Source: Aphelenchoides besseyi
Taxonomy: Eukaryota > Nematoda > Chromadorea > Rhabditida > Aphelenchoididae
NCBI GenBank assembly: GCA_024699855.1
Contig: JAMPIQ010000002.1
Location: forward strand, 12,276,001 to 12,340,000
Direction of reading: 5' to 3'
Length of the DNA stretch: 64,000 nucleotides
Shown here: positions 37,254 through 47,936 of the stretch, in pieces
Position numbering within the stretch: position 1 is the stretch's first letter
Layout of the letters: the number at the start of each line of letters is the position of its first letter
Notes under the pieces: generated by a model
What the model saw: only the letters and a program-made list of their open reading frames with translations
Told to the model about the DNA's origin: nothing
Database searches by the model: none
Position numbers and translations under genes: made by a program

Positions 37254-38566
37254 TTAGTCGTAATCTTTGAGTACGAGGCTCTGACCAAAACGCACTTTTT
37301 CTCCAGCCATTATGGTAAACGAAACGGAAGGTGGAGCTTCGAAAATCTTAAACACATTTTCTGATAACTATATGAACCAGCTAAACGTACCAGCACAATA
37401 GTTGATCCCAAACGAAACTCTCCGACGTGTTCACCTTTTTTGTAGATTGTAGGCTCGGCACTAACTACCATATGTTCGCTTGTAGTAATGGATTTTACGT
37501 CGACTTTCTTGAGTGATGGCTATAGCAAAATTGGGTGCTTATAATCAATTGCATATTACCGAGTGAATGACGATGTCTCCAACATTCGTGGCTGCAACTG
37601 CTGTCATTGAAAAGTGACCGTGTTTCCAAAATCCGCTCAAAACAACTCGCTCATTCAAACAAAACAAAAGTGGAATCCATTCGAGTACCGTTGGTCGAAC
37701 CGACAACAAGTATCCTAAATCTATCAGTTGACAATGCAAATGTTAGCTAACCTGGATGATGAATTTTGTAAAAACATTTCCAATCTAATGGCGAATGAAA
37801 ACCGTGGTAATCGCCCGGTGCCAAATAAATGACAACCTGATACAACTTGTTTCCCGTCTATGGAAACAATACATGTAAATTTGTTTAACTATTCAAGTGT
37901 CTAACCTTTGCTCTCGTACTAATCGGCCCAAGGAAATCATCAATGTGATAGTCATGACCTTTCACGTATTCCACTCGACCGTCCTCTATTTCTCCAACGT
38001 GTAAAATTGTTCCATCAGCAGGAGAAACCTGAAGTTTACACGTGACCTTGGATAAAATCTCCTCTTACTCACCAATGCACTTGCACTGATGGGACGAGCA
38101 CTTTCTTTTAATGGTCGATTAAAAAAAGCCGAGAACGAAGGATAATCTTCGAAATTTTGATCTTTTGCTTCTTCCATATTGCAATCATAAACTCGAGCAT
38201 ACCAACCGTAGAGTGTGGAGCGAAGTGGTCGTGGTATTCGCATTGTAGCGCCGTAGCCCGCAAATTTCGATAGAGCACCCCACGGAAGAGATGTGTAGAA
38301 GCGAATCTGAATAACGTCAATTATCACTCATTAAACAAATAACTTACTTTCCAATCTGAGTAATAATGAAGTGGATCGCGTTCAGCTCTTGTATCAGGTA
38401 CAAGCAGCTTGATTGTATACGCAGATGTTCCGATAGCTGCCGCACCAAAAATCGCCCATTTCCATTTGATTCGTGGCTTTTTGACTTCAACTTCGGTGGC
38501 CAATGTACGCCGAGCTTTCGTGATCGGCAAACGAGTTCGTACTAAGCCAAACAAGCGCAAAAGCAT
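37254..38566 (-). CDS. psd-1: Phosphatidylserine decarboxylase, mitochondrial (PISD)
   Basis: This inner-membrane pyruvoyl enzyme converts phosphatidylserine to phosphatidylethanolamine. The N-terminus is a basic targeting sequence ([20 protein letters not shown]) followed by a membrane helix ([19 protein letters not shown]). Core segments include [68 protein letters not shown] (catalytic His region), [20 protein letters not shown] and the autocleavage motif LGST within [10 protein letters not shown] (about 37400-37412). Self-cleavage at Gly-Ser would give the pyruvoyl alpha chain. About seven introns of 40-60 bp were inferred. The ATG abuts an acceptor (GTAGATTTAG at 38567-38576). The gene lies 169 bp behind SPOUT1, which suggests an operon. 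Confidence 0.92.
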
Positions 38567-38568
38567 CT
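38567..38568 (-). promoter_or_regulatory. Trans-splice acceptor abutting the psd start codon
   Basis: On the minus strand GTAGATTTAG runs directly into the PISD ATG. There is no upstream exon of this gene, and the stop of SPOUT1 lies 169 bp away, so a spliced leader is the likely partner. Confidence 0.5.
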
Positions 38569-38735
38569 AAATCTACATGTCATTTTTGGTGGCTATTGGT
38601 TATAAGTATAAGGAAATACACAACTGTTACCTGAACAAGTGGACGCATTTCAATAAAGTTTATCAACTCAACAACGAACAACAAAATCTGATGAATGAAT
38701 GACAATACAACGAAACAAGGGAATAAGATCGTGAC

Positions 38736-40154
38736 TCATCTGCTCTTTTCCAGCTGATCTAAACGACATTTCAGTGCAGTCAACGTAATGGGAATCGCTT
38801 CTTCCGTTCGAATGATTCGACTTCCTTGATCGGGCAACGAATTGACGTAAACTTGAAAGAGATCTTTCGGGTTTTCAACGTCAATCTGTTCGTCACTATT
38901 CACAGCCGATTCCAAACCATCTAAGCCGCCAAAGACCACGAGAATCTTCGTCCTAAACTCATCTATTAATTTTTATTATGTCAGACGAATCGTACGTATT
39001 TTTCTCACGTGGAATTTCAACTTCATTGATTGCATCTCCGCGTTCAGACGTTCCAACAATCAAATCGTATTTCTTCGAGAAAACATCCGACAAACTCTTC
39101 GCAATTCGAACTGAATAACCCCAGTAGATTCCCGACTGATTCCGAATGCTCTTTGGACTGATAAGACGACCGCAATATGGTTTTTTCGCTAAAATCTAAC
39201 ATTGACTTGCAAAGCAACAACTCACTCGAATTAGTTTCTATCAATTCGACCGTCACTCGAGTGCCCGGCGGCAGTGTTTTTCCATCAGCCAACTCCAAGT
39301 CCTGAAAATCGAATTTAAAAACGTTGAGTATCGTTTTACTTACTCTGTCCAATCCGACATCACAAAACGATCCGTGTCCTGGTTTCACGTTTTTAGCGAG
39401 AACAACTCCTTCTCGATAGGGAACAGTGAAGTCATCGGCACGTAGATGATGCATACCATCTAGTGGATTTAAAACACCAGCGTTTTTCAGTGCAATTTGT
39501 GCGGGGAAAAGAGATTTGCGAAGATATTGTGGACATTCCATATATTCGAGAATTCGAGCCAAATGCAAATTGCATTCAACATTTTGCGCTGTTGGCCACT
39601 CTTCACCCGTCCACGAACCTGCATAATAAGCCTCCAGCTGCCTGCATAATTGAAAACAAATGAAATCGAGAATGCAACCTACTTATCTGTTAAGCGTGCA
39701 GTTTCGTCGAAAATAACCACTTCATCAACACAAAACACACAACAAGTACGAGCAATAATACCGGCCAAGTACGAACGAAGTTGAGGTCCTTGTGCGTTGT
39801 TCAAAATTGAGCCCGGTAACGCAACACTCAGCGAGTACCATTTCTCTAAACAAAATTATAGTTGTAAATCAGCATGGACTTACTTTGAGAAACAATGTTT
39901 GTGTTATTTCCGGTTATTTGCATTTCCTGTTCTTCGTTCATCGACACGATCTTTTCATCATCGGGAATATTAACAGCCGAGTTGATTAGTCGCTCTTCGC
40001 GTTGCTGTCGCTTTTCGTACTTTTCTAAAACACAAAATAAAATATCTAAGATCAACGACAACTTACTTTTTCCGTATTCTTTTTGGATTATCCGAAGATC
40101 GTACTTTCCTTTCAGTTTATGTGCCATCTTGTTTCGCTCTTTACGGTTGAACAT
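38736..40154 (-). CDS. SPOUT1 / C9orf114 family RNA methyltransferase
   Basis: SPOUT1 (CENP-32) is a SPOUT-fold, SAM-dependent RNA methyltransferase. The start MFNRKERNKMAHKLKGKYDL is basic, and a charged helical segment follows (KRQQREERLINSAVNI). The conserved SPOUT core includes LSVALPGSILNNAQGPQLR, LAGIIARTCCVFCVDEVVIF, ECNLHLARILEYMECPQYLR, KNAGVLNPLDGMHHLR and REGVVLAKNVKPGHGSFCD. The embedded OB-like insert contains PPGTRVTVELIETNS. The knot region near the C-terminus shows PYCGRLISPKSIRNQSGIYW, DLIVGTSERG and VVFGGLDGLE. The stop is TGA at 38738-38736. Several 40-60 bp introns were inferred. It is the upstream partner of the PISD gene. Confidence 0.9.
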
Positions 40155-40776
40155 TGTTGAAGATAAATGAACAAGTCCTGATCAAATACCTGGAAATTAT
40201 GATATATGGCCAAGAAGCTGTTGAGTTCGTTGTAACAAAGTTCGGATATTGACTGACCAGAAAACGTCTGTTTGCCACCATTTGGAAGATTTACTGTTAG
40301 TTCATTGACTTTGGTGCGAGTTTACGCTCCAATATTCTATAGGCGTTGGTTGGCGCAATTCGTCGTTTGAAGAACGAGGATTGAAGTACATTAAGTCAGT
40401 AGACGGACAAAAATATTTAATCGAAAATGACTTGAATGAAAGTCGTTCTCTCTGTACGATAGAGTTCAAAATGAGCAAGTCGGGATCGTTAAACTGCAAG
40501 TTTGTCAAGAGTTCAAATAACGCTTACAAATTTACTCGACAAAATAAATGAAACAAACAGTCTGTTGATCTACAATGAGGAAGCAAAATGGATGGAAGAA
40601 CTGAGTGGGCTTCTTTGGTTTGCAGAATTTTAGGCAACCGGGAAAATCTCTACGCATTCGGAAACGACATCCGAAACATAAAGTTTCTAGGTATTTAATC
40701 GATTTAAACATACCAATTTCGGACTTAGCAGACAACAACTCTAACTGACCTATAGTACTTTTGATGTATTACATCT
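40155..40776. other. Upstream region of SPOUT1; no recognisable gene
   Basis: Open minus-strand frames of about 68 codons occur at 40302-40508 and 40532-40738, but they match nothing I know and lack clear splice sites. They may be remnants of the transposon region that starts to the right. Confidence 0.35.
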
Positions 40777-41132
40777 ATTCTTCAGAACGATTCTCCAATT
40801 TTACGTTTCCAATAATCTCGATCGACGCACCTTCTCTCAACCGAAATCGAACTCCAATACTACGAATGTAAAGCGGATTCGAGTATGCTCTGACTGTGCC
40901 CATTTCAATAGCGATGATCCAAATTCAATTTTAGAAACTTATAAACACGACTTACATCACCAGTTTTAAGCTTCAAACTTTCAAATGCTGTGACCTGATC
41001 ATTCCACGAAATCACTTCGACGAAGCTATTTTTTAACAACAGTTCGAGTTTAGTGCGTTCATGACGTTGAGCTTCAACATCATTTTTTTGTTGCAGCAAA
41101 CGGGAAGGCAATTCAAATCTGCTGACAATCAA
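40777..41132 (-). pseudogene. OB-fold-like fragment, possibly Helitron-associated RPA remnant
   Basis: A minus-strand segment reads LPSRLLQQKNDVEAQRHERT and then VEVISWNDQVTAFESLKLKTGDV, which resembles a replication protein A OB-fold (aromatic W-N-D-Q-A pattern followed by LKxGDV). It is followed in another frame by a strand-like stretch ending GASIEIIGNVKLENRSEE. No in-frame splice could be found, so it looks decayed. It lies directly downstream of the Helitron helicase fragment on the same strand. Some Helitrons carry RPA-like genes, but the link here is inference. Confidence 0.35.
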
Positions 41133-41189
41133 TAAACATTGAGAGTAAAATTTATGTTAAAAATAGAAACAGAAGTGCTAGTTGAGTTG

Positions 41190-42610
41190 AAGGTCTACAT
41201 AAATGGAAAATTTCAGCAGCAAATCGTTTTCTTGCCGTAGCTCATTCATTAACATTTCGCCGGCACGACTTGTTGCCGTCAAGTTCGAATTGGAACCACG
41301 ATCAAGTAGAATTTAGAGACTAAATGTTTTGTGACATTTTCGTCCGTCTGGTAACAAAGCAGTGATTCCAGTAAATGCACATGTCAAGAATTTCTTTTTA
41401 TTGCCGTTGATGAAGTGACATAAAATCTTGTAAACGTATGTTTTTCCGGTTCCTCCTAATCCGTATACAAAGAAACATTTCGGATTTCCGCCAATTTATG
41501 GATTTTACATAGCGTCAAGAATTGTGCTGACAATTGATTTTTGTTCATTGTTTAACGTTTCGTACATTTCTTCGGCTGCTTCGAGTACCTGATCAGGATC
41601 AATCGGGTCATCAATTCCGTCAATGTTTTAATCTGCGTTTTGATGATGAGAAATTTTTTGATCAACTTGTTTTGACGTTGAAGGAGTATGTCAATTCGCC
41701 TGTAAGCTCGAGCAATTATTTTGTATTTGTCTTTCAACTGTCGGCTGAGATGTCCGCTTAAATCGTGTTTGTGAACATTTCCCACAGCGTTTTGGGGTCC
41801 ACAGAATTACAGTGGATAAGAATGTTGAGAAAAAGAGTTTGCATTTTTTGGACATTAAAACCATTACTGATTCTTGCATGCACTTAACATATTGCTCGTC
41901 GTCGTCAATCAAATCCAAAACTAAACACGCTTCTCCATTATTCTGATACTCAATTTCGTTGACTGTTCGAAGTTCTTCGAAACTTTTAGCTTCTTTCACG
42001 TGTTGAAGAAGAGGACGCAAATGCCACAAATTACCTTGATCTGAACTTATAGCGTACATTAGATCAACCGTTTTGCTGTTTCGTACTCGTGGCTCCCATT
42101 GAGTGACTGTTTCCGTAGTTTGATTGTTTTAAATTTCAACAGTTTTCCAACTGTAATAACTTCTCGTAAACGACGAATGAAGGAGACGGTTTATTACGAG
42201 GAGAGAGACAAAATGGTTTGGTTCGAGCGAAGAGTGAGAAGAAACGGGAAATCCTTTCCTTTTATACTCGAAAGAATTTGCATAGTCGGACTGTACTCCA
42301 CGACATAAGAATGGTGGGAGTTTCGAGATGAGTTCACGACATTTCTCGACAAAGTGGTTATATGGAAATACAATAAAGATCGTACAGTAGCATCTCGTTC
42401 ATTTAGTTTGAAAAAGTCCATCAGTTGGTTTTTTCCGGATCGATTTTCTCGTTTCGTCAAAATAGTCTTTAAATCTTGTTTGGGCAATTTCCGTTTACTA
42501 TACACGGTGTTTTTGGATCTTGATCGCCGCAAACACAATAAATCATGTATTTGCTTACTAATTCCAACAACTTGGGATCTGATTTTGGAGCCAATTCGGT
42601 GCTAAAGTAC
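41190..42610 (-). pseudogene. Helitron 1: PIF1-like helicase fragment (decayed)
   Basis: Helitrons transpose by rolling-circle replication with a Rep-helicase protein. This fragment holds the linker and start of the helicase: QLMDFFKLNERDATVRSLLY, HLRPLLQHVKEAKSFEELRT, LVLDLIDDDEQYVKCMQES, LNNEQKSIVSTILDAM and Walker A GLGGTGKTYVYKILCHF near 41430-41470. HKTFSL and a SNSNLTATSRAGEMLMNELR tail come from the next helicase motifs. Frames shift repeatedly and stops interrupt it. The later motifs, including Walker B, are missing. The Rep part lies to the right, beyond a mariner insertion. Confidence 0.8.
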
Positions 42611-42658
42611 TTAATAATGTCTGCTAGCTCCTAGAACTGTTAACCGTCTTTCAAACTA

Positions 42659-44462
42659 CACGGTGGGCCAAAATGAACTCACTAGTCGGAATCGCGAATT
42701 GTGTTCTCATTTTTGAATTTTTTCTGAACAAACTATATATTTTCTGAAGCCTCATGGTCCTCAAATTCAGATGAACTCAAAATCAAAATTTGGAAATTTT
42801 CGAAAAATTTTGCCTTGGCCCCCCTTGTGTCGCTTTTCGGGCAGCTTTCAATTTAAAGAAAAAACGTTTATTAACAAGAGAAAACTCAGCAATCAACAAA
42901 TTTCAACTTGTGCGCCTTCTCGATCAATGCACGTTTGAAGTCGACGAGCAAAGTTGGCGGCAATTCGTTCTCTCATCGGCCGATTTTGACGAATTTGATC
43001 CGCGGTTTCTTCGATAGCCGCCCGCAATTGGTCGAGATCTCGCGGCCGATCGTCTTAATTAAAAATTTGCGCTTTCATCATGCCCCAAATCGCGTAATCC
43101 ATCCAAGTGAGATCAGGCGAACGAAGCGGCCAAGCGATTGGAGCGGGATTTTGAATTGTTCCACCTCCAATCCACCGGTTGCGAAATTCGCGACCGATCA
43201 GATCAAGGACTCGATTAGCGACAGGCGGCGGGGCGCCATCTTGTTGGACGATCAACTCTAGGAAATTTGGCCACGTGCGGAGGACGGGAAAGATGTCGTT
43301 TTCGAACTTCTCGATGAGCCAATCTGCATTCACCGTCCGCCTTTGATCAACAAAGATTGGTCCGATGACTCCGTGCACTCCGACGCCCATCCAAACGGTC
43401 CACTTTTGAGGATGAAGTTGCCGTTCGTCGTACCAATGCGGGTTTTCATCGGCCCACAGAATCCAATTGTGACGACTGACCGAACCGTTGAGATGAAAGT
43501 GCGCTTCGTCAGTGAAAAGCAAATTGTTAAGGCGATTTGGATCAGATGTCAAGCGCGCCAATTCGCTTTGAAAAAACGCAATTCGAGCGGCGTAATCGGG
43601 AACTTCGAGCCTCTGTGCCATTTGCAAGTGGTAAGGCCGCATTTTCAAGTCTTTCTTCAAGATCCGCCGTCAAGTTGTGCGGAACATCGAAGAAGTCGAC
43701 TCGTCCATTTCGTCTTCTTCAACGTTCGGATCACGAACAAACGGATTTCGGCGAGTTGAAAGATGCGGATCCGCGGAAAAAGCAGCTTGAACGTCGGCGA
43801 TCGCCTCTGCATTTCGCACTTGTCTTTAACAAAAACATTAAAACGCAACGGTGCAATTACTGACTTTTCCTTGTTTTTTCCTCTTTGACCGTGTACGCTG
43901 CCGGTTTCCCGAAAGCAGTGATCCCAATTCTTGATCGTGTTCTTGTCGGGCACACGAACTTGACCGTTTCGGGCTTCTCGGCAAACGCGAGTTTAGAATT
44001 TACCGTAATCGTAGCGCTCCTCGATGAACAAACGAAGAAGCAGCGCCTTTTCTTTATCGGTGTATTCCATTAGACAAGACAATCGATGAATTTGAAAGAA
44101 AAAGAGAAGCAAACGGCGAAAAACAAATGAAGAAATCGACGATTGATGGCGCAATCATGTTCGGATGTCGATGTAAAGTGCGGAAATTTGGCCAGTCAGG
44201 TGGACAACAAAGTAACAACACCAATTGATGTTATTCTTGTTTTATTTCACATCAATTTGAGTCGATTTCTTTAAACTGAAAGTTGCCCAAAACGCGACAT
44301 AAGGGAGGACCAAAACAAAATTTTTCGAAAATTTTAATTTTAAGCTTATCTGAATTTGGAGACCATGAGGATTCAGAAAATATATAGATTGTTCAGAAAA
44401 AAATTCAAAAATAAGAACGCTATTCGCGATTCCGACTAGTGAGTTCATTTTGGCCCACCCTG
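42659..44462 (-). mobile_element. Mariner-like element 1, 1.8 kb, inserted in Helitron 1
   Basis: Inverted ends beginning CACGGTGGGCCAAAATGAAC (left) and, on the other strand, CAGGGTGGGCCAAAATGAAC (right) extend inward with good similarity for about 200 bp. A TA target duplication flanks the element (42657-42658 and 44463-44464). Inside is one decayed transposase gene on the minus strand. Helitron 1 coding sequence lies on both sides, so the element jumped into an older Helitron. Confidence 0.88.
43055..44070 (-). pseudogene. Mariner-like transposase (element 1), decayed, DD41D spacing
   Basis: The start MEYTDKEKALLLRLFIEER and the helix-turn-helix segment (TIKNWDHCFRETGSVHGQRG) are followed by an intron of about 50 bp ending in TTAAAG near 43830. 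The catalytic part (from about 43660) shows FTDEAHFHLNGSVSRHNW (first Asp), WTVWMGVGVHGVIGPIF, VQQDGAPP (second Asp) and RSPDLTWMDYAIWG (third Asp). There are 41 residues between the second and third Asp, as in the DD41D group of Tc1/mariner, not the 34 of classical mariner. Breaks: a TAA within GKF-stop-TRV, and a frame change near 43680 between the N-terminal and catalytic parts. Confidence 0.8.
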
Positions 44463-44464
44463 TA

Positions 44465-44716
44465 TATGAGCAGAGAATATGAAGAAATACACGGTTTTCG
44501 TAATTGAATATTTGACCGACAAAATGCTCAAGTTGCTCCAAGTAATCAAAGAAACGTTGTTGAAGTCGGTCGTCAAGAGCTGTGAAAATATGCCGGTTAC
44601 CAACTTCCGTTTTTGACAACGCAAAACCCACTGGGATGTGGTTCCAATTGATTTCTCGTAAAATGCGTAATGTATACATAAGATCAGAATAACCAAAGAT
44701 TTGTTTTTTAACCAAA
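44465..44716 (-). pseudogene. Helitron 1: C-terminal Rep segment
   Basis: Reads DDLVKKQIFG followed by HIFTALDDRLQQRFFDYLEQ in the minus strand. The first motif equals the Rep segment IDDLVRKQIFG of Helitron 2. It is cut on the left by mariner element 1 and on the right by an insertion of about 430 bp that replaces the expected Rep core. Confidence 0.6.
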
Positions 44717-45145
44717 TCATCAGTTATCGTTTAAATTTTTAAGGCAAATACGCATGCAGCAATAATTGGGGCACTTATGTCGCGTCGCGAAGCCAAAAGG
44801 CGTCGACTTGGATCTACTGCTGTTCGGAGTGGGCGGACCCCCTCCAACTCCGCCCACCCTAGTCCGCATGTCATAACGAGTCTGTTGTTGTTACGAATCA
44901 GTTTTTTCGGTGCAATAAACTCTTGCTAACAAGCGGGTTTTTTTTCGATTGCGGGCTGGCGGCAACCCTGCACTTAGGTCCAGAATGCTCGATCTATAAT
45001 CAGAGTAGGTTTTCGCAGAAGTTGAATCCATAGAGAATACAAAATGTTTTGAGAGTAAGAAATCCGGAACACAACCGATTGCTTGAAGTAGACGGGAGTA
45101 AGGTTTTGAGCGGATGATAAAAGAGTTGTGTTTCTCACTAATTTC
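44717..45145. mobile_element. Insertion of about 430 bp within Helitron 1 Rep, with GC-rich hairpin
   Basis: By comparison with Helitron 2, Rep sequence is continuous up to DRPEI (about 45145) and resumes at DDLVKKQIFG (about 44716); what lies between is foreign. It contains a perfect 9-bp GC stem, GTGGGCGGA/TCCGCCCAC (44829-44837 with 44849-44857), followed by CTAG and then T. That resembles a Helitron 3' terminus (hairpin, CTRR, insertion before T) on the plus strand. The spacer of one base is shorter than usual. A non-autonomous Helitron is one reading; a different small element is another. Confidence 0.35.
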
Positions 45146-45897
45146 CGGACGGTCACTTGCTGTTTGTTTAGTTCCGCGAACTACGCTTTCTATAATTGTT
45201 TCTAAAATATCCGGCCACATTGCATCGCAAGTCATTGTAATAAAGAGGTCCGGTTTTCCGTGAATTGAAACGGCATTGTGTTTAGCCGCATAAATCGTGA
45301 TGATCCAAAGTGAGTCGATGGTAGTACGGGTATTCTTTCGATGTTTCAACTTAATCGTTGTCCAATTCGATTTAAACTTGCATGTAATTCGTGCATGGTT
45401 TTCAATTGTTATTTGTTTTGTTTCGTCATATCTATCGACCATCTAAGAGTGGATTTTGCGAAGTCGATATAATCTGTCTATCCGTTGATATACGCTAAGG
45501 CTGTCATAACAAACTGTGCCTAAATTGAGAAGCAATACGTTCCATGAGTTTCAAATGATCGCATTTTCCGTTGCAACAGGCGAAACTGTTGCCGAATTAT
45601 ATTTGCGGATTCTGATAGAGAACATTTTCAGATAGAAGGTGCTTTCCGTTAACCAAAATCTTCAATTCCTGTAATAATGCCGGTAAATTGAAATACCTTT
45701 TCCGTGGTTACAGCAATTGTCAAATGTTCTCCAAATTCCGGCTTGATTTTGCTTGAAACAATAAGTTCCGCATTCACATTCGACATTCGTTTTGCTAAGA
45801 CGGTTTTCGCGTTTATTGCGATCATGTCTATGCACAACTTTCTGTATAAAAAGTCATTTCCAGCAAATCGCATATTTTTACATTTAAAAATGCCCAA
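45146..45897 (-). pseudogene. Helitron 1: N-terminal and Rep region
   Basis: The minus strand shows the Helitron Rep landmark SIHGKPDLFITMTCDAMWPD and then VRGTKQTASDRPEI, which matches SNGNPDLFITMTGDSFWPG and LGAKQTANDRPDV in Helitron 2. Upstream parts (MGIFKCKNMRFAGN..., NHARITCKFKSNWTTIKL) are more diverged. The HUH motif region is not recognisable. Frame changes show it is dead. Confidence 0.7.
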
Positions 45898-46237
45898 AAG
45901 TGTTATAATAGGCTCTCTGACGGAACTTTTTCATTAAAATTTTATTATCAATCTTTTCAAACAAATATGATAGTTTTTACTATTTTGCACGCAAACAAGG
46001 CACGCGCTTTGCTTTTCAAGCGGAATTTCTCATGTTTGGCGTTTTGTTTCTTGAGCATTTTTTTCGCTCACTTTTGCGGCTTTATCTGTCTTTGGCTACA
46101 TTAAAGGGTGTTCCAGCACAAGCGGAAGAATTTGAACGCTTATTTTTCGGCGATTTCTGAACTGTTTTTTAATGCGGTTTTTTCTTGTTGATAAATAAGA
46201 CAAAAATTTTTGTTTGGCGCCGAGAAAATGTGCGGTG
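45898..46237. other. Short stretch between Helitron 1 and the Tc5-like element
   Basis: A 43-codon plus-strand frame (46032-46160, MFGVLFLEHFFRSLL...) is open, but nothing identifies it. The outer boundary of the Tc5-like element could not be placed and may lie within this stretch. Confidence 0.3.
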
Positions 46238-46314
46238 GTGGCGCAACGAGTAAGCGATCTCCTTGCAAAAGCGCTCTTCTTTTACTGGTCGCGGTTCGAT
46301 TCCGCGACTGCCAC
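46238..46314 (+). repeat. tRNA-like sequence in the left inverted end of the Tc5-like element
   Basis: The 77-nt segment looks like a degenerate tRNA. A-box-like TGGCGCAACGAG (11 of 12 to consensus) and a perfect B box GGTTCGATTCC are present. Ends GTGGCG/TGCCAC pair, the T arm is a perfect 5-bp stem with TTCGATT loop, and AAAAG/CTTTT forms a possible anticodon stem with a 7-nt loop lacking U33. Without U33 and with weak D pairing it is unlikely to be a working tRNA. The T-arm half is repeated, inverted, at 47988-48080. Confidence 0.6.
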
Positions 46315-46388
46315 AGGTCAGATGTTGCGATTGGCCAACTGTTTTTTTGTTGATTTTGATTGTTTATTGTTGTTACTCGCGAATCAAC

Positions 46389-47936
46389 ATGGAATTTTCG
46401 ACTTCTGGATTCTTGAGGCTGCTTATCGAACGTTTGGGACCTGTTGTTGATGGTCAACCAGTGGGACGTACGAAACGAAAACTGGTAGACGTCGTGGTGT
46501 CGATGGTCAGATGTGCCGAGAGTGGAGATGAGATCGAGTTAGACGGACGAAAGTGATGACGATTTCACCGCCGATGCATACGACGACGACTACGATGAGG
46601 CCGACGACAATGAATTTCCCAAGTAAACGCCTTATCGTTAATTTTTGTTTATTGTTTTGTATGAACTTTCAGCGCTCCAACTGATCCAGCACATCCGAAC
46701 ATGACTAAATTCTCGGGTGGAATCTACGTCGCAACAGAACGTGTTCGTGAAGCTCTCGTTTACTACCGTTCGACGCGAAAGAACTCTCGTCCTTTGTCAT
46801 CAATGAGAAGAAGCTGCGCGTTCATGCAAACCGAAAACGACTGAAGACGTTAAGAACGTTTGAAATCAACGAACTCGCGTGTATCAACCGTTGCAATCAA
46901 CTTCGATCATTGACAGGACGACTACGTGAGGAAGTTTACGACAAAATGGAACGATACATTATGTTGCACGACGTTGATCTTCAGACGATGGCAAGAAGAG
47001 TAAACTTGGAGTTGCAGATCCCGAAATTTGGTGCATTAATTCGCTGGATTCAGACATTCCAAGCGTGAAGTCGAATTGTTAGCCGTCATGTTACGCGTAT
47101 CGTCAGCCGCCGTTCTCTACGTTCACGGGCAACAACCAAGTAACTAGCCGCCAACTTCGTCCGCAACATTTGCGAACTCAACTTTCACCTTTCGCAATGG
47201 TCAATGCCAATCAATCGGGTTTCCAGAAAGAAATGGTTTCCAGACGATCGTTGGCACGTTTGGGCGAAAGAAATGTGGACCGATGTGTGCAAGTTGTTTC
47301 GTCAACTACTCGCAGCTACACTGTGATGCCGATTCTCTTCGCCAATGGTCGCTTGGGAAAGAAGCTCTTCGTCATTCTGTCAGAGTCCTCTGGTTATTTT
47401 TCACTTAATTGGAGTTACGAGTCAACGATATTAGAGATCGAATGCGCAGGAGTCATATCATGACGAAAGAACTTCTGCTCATCGTTGACTCCTGGACATC
47501 CTTCAAGGATCATCAAACAATGCAGTCGGTCGTTCCTGAAGGAAAACGATTGGTGATTTAAAACATACCTTCCGGTGCCACTTTGATGGTTCAGCCTGCG
47601 GATTACTTTTTCTTTCGTGTGTTCAAGTCCTTTGTCAAACGAATTCACGCACACGTTCTCGCAGAAGAAATCGACTTTGCGCGCTACAACCGCACGTATA
47701 TCTTGGTCGTGTTGGAGCTCGTGTACCGTCAATTCTCTCATCGAATGTACAAGCAATTTTTGGAATACAGTTGGGAAAAAATCGGATACATTGACTCACC
47801 GATCGACCAATTCTTGACACCGACTGAGTTCTGCTTTCCGTCCGATGTTGTGCAAGACTGCGATAATGAATGCGATCATCAATCTTTCATTCGTTGTTCG
47901 TACTGCCAGAAATACTTCTGTTTTTCCATTTTGTAG
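46389..47936 (+). pseudogene. Tc5-like transposase remnant
   Basis: The N-terminal part (MEFSTSGFLRLLIERLGPVV), an acidic stretch around 46560-46620 and a segment reading GGIYVATERVREALVYYR look like the DNA-binding side. The DDE part shows LLIVDSWTSFKDHQTM and, after a stop, LMVQPADYFFFRVFKSFVKR. The tail is the Tc5 C-terminal cysteine motif: CDNECDHQSFIRCSYCQKYF. Several stops and frame changes between 46560 and 47460, and a TAA near 47560, show it is inactive. Confidence 0.75.

Noticed and set aside
46214..46450. 78-codon open frame across the tRNA-like segment
   Set aside because: It runs through the inverted repeat and tRNA-like fold and has no protein similarity; it is a chance frame.
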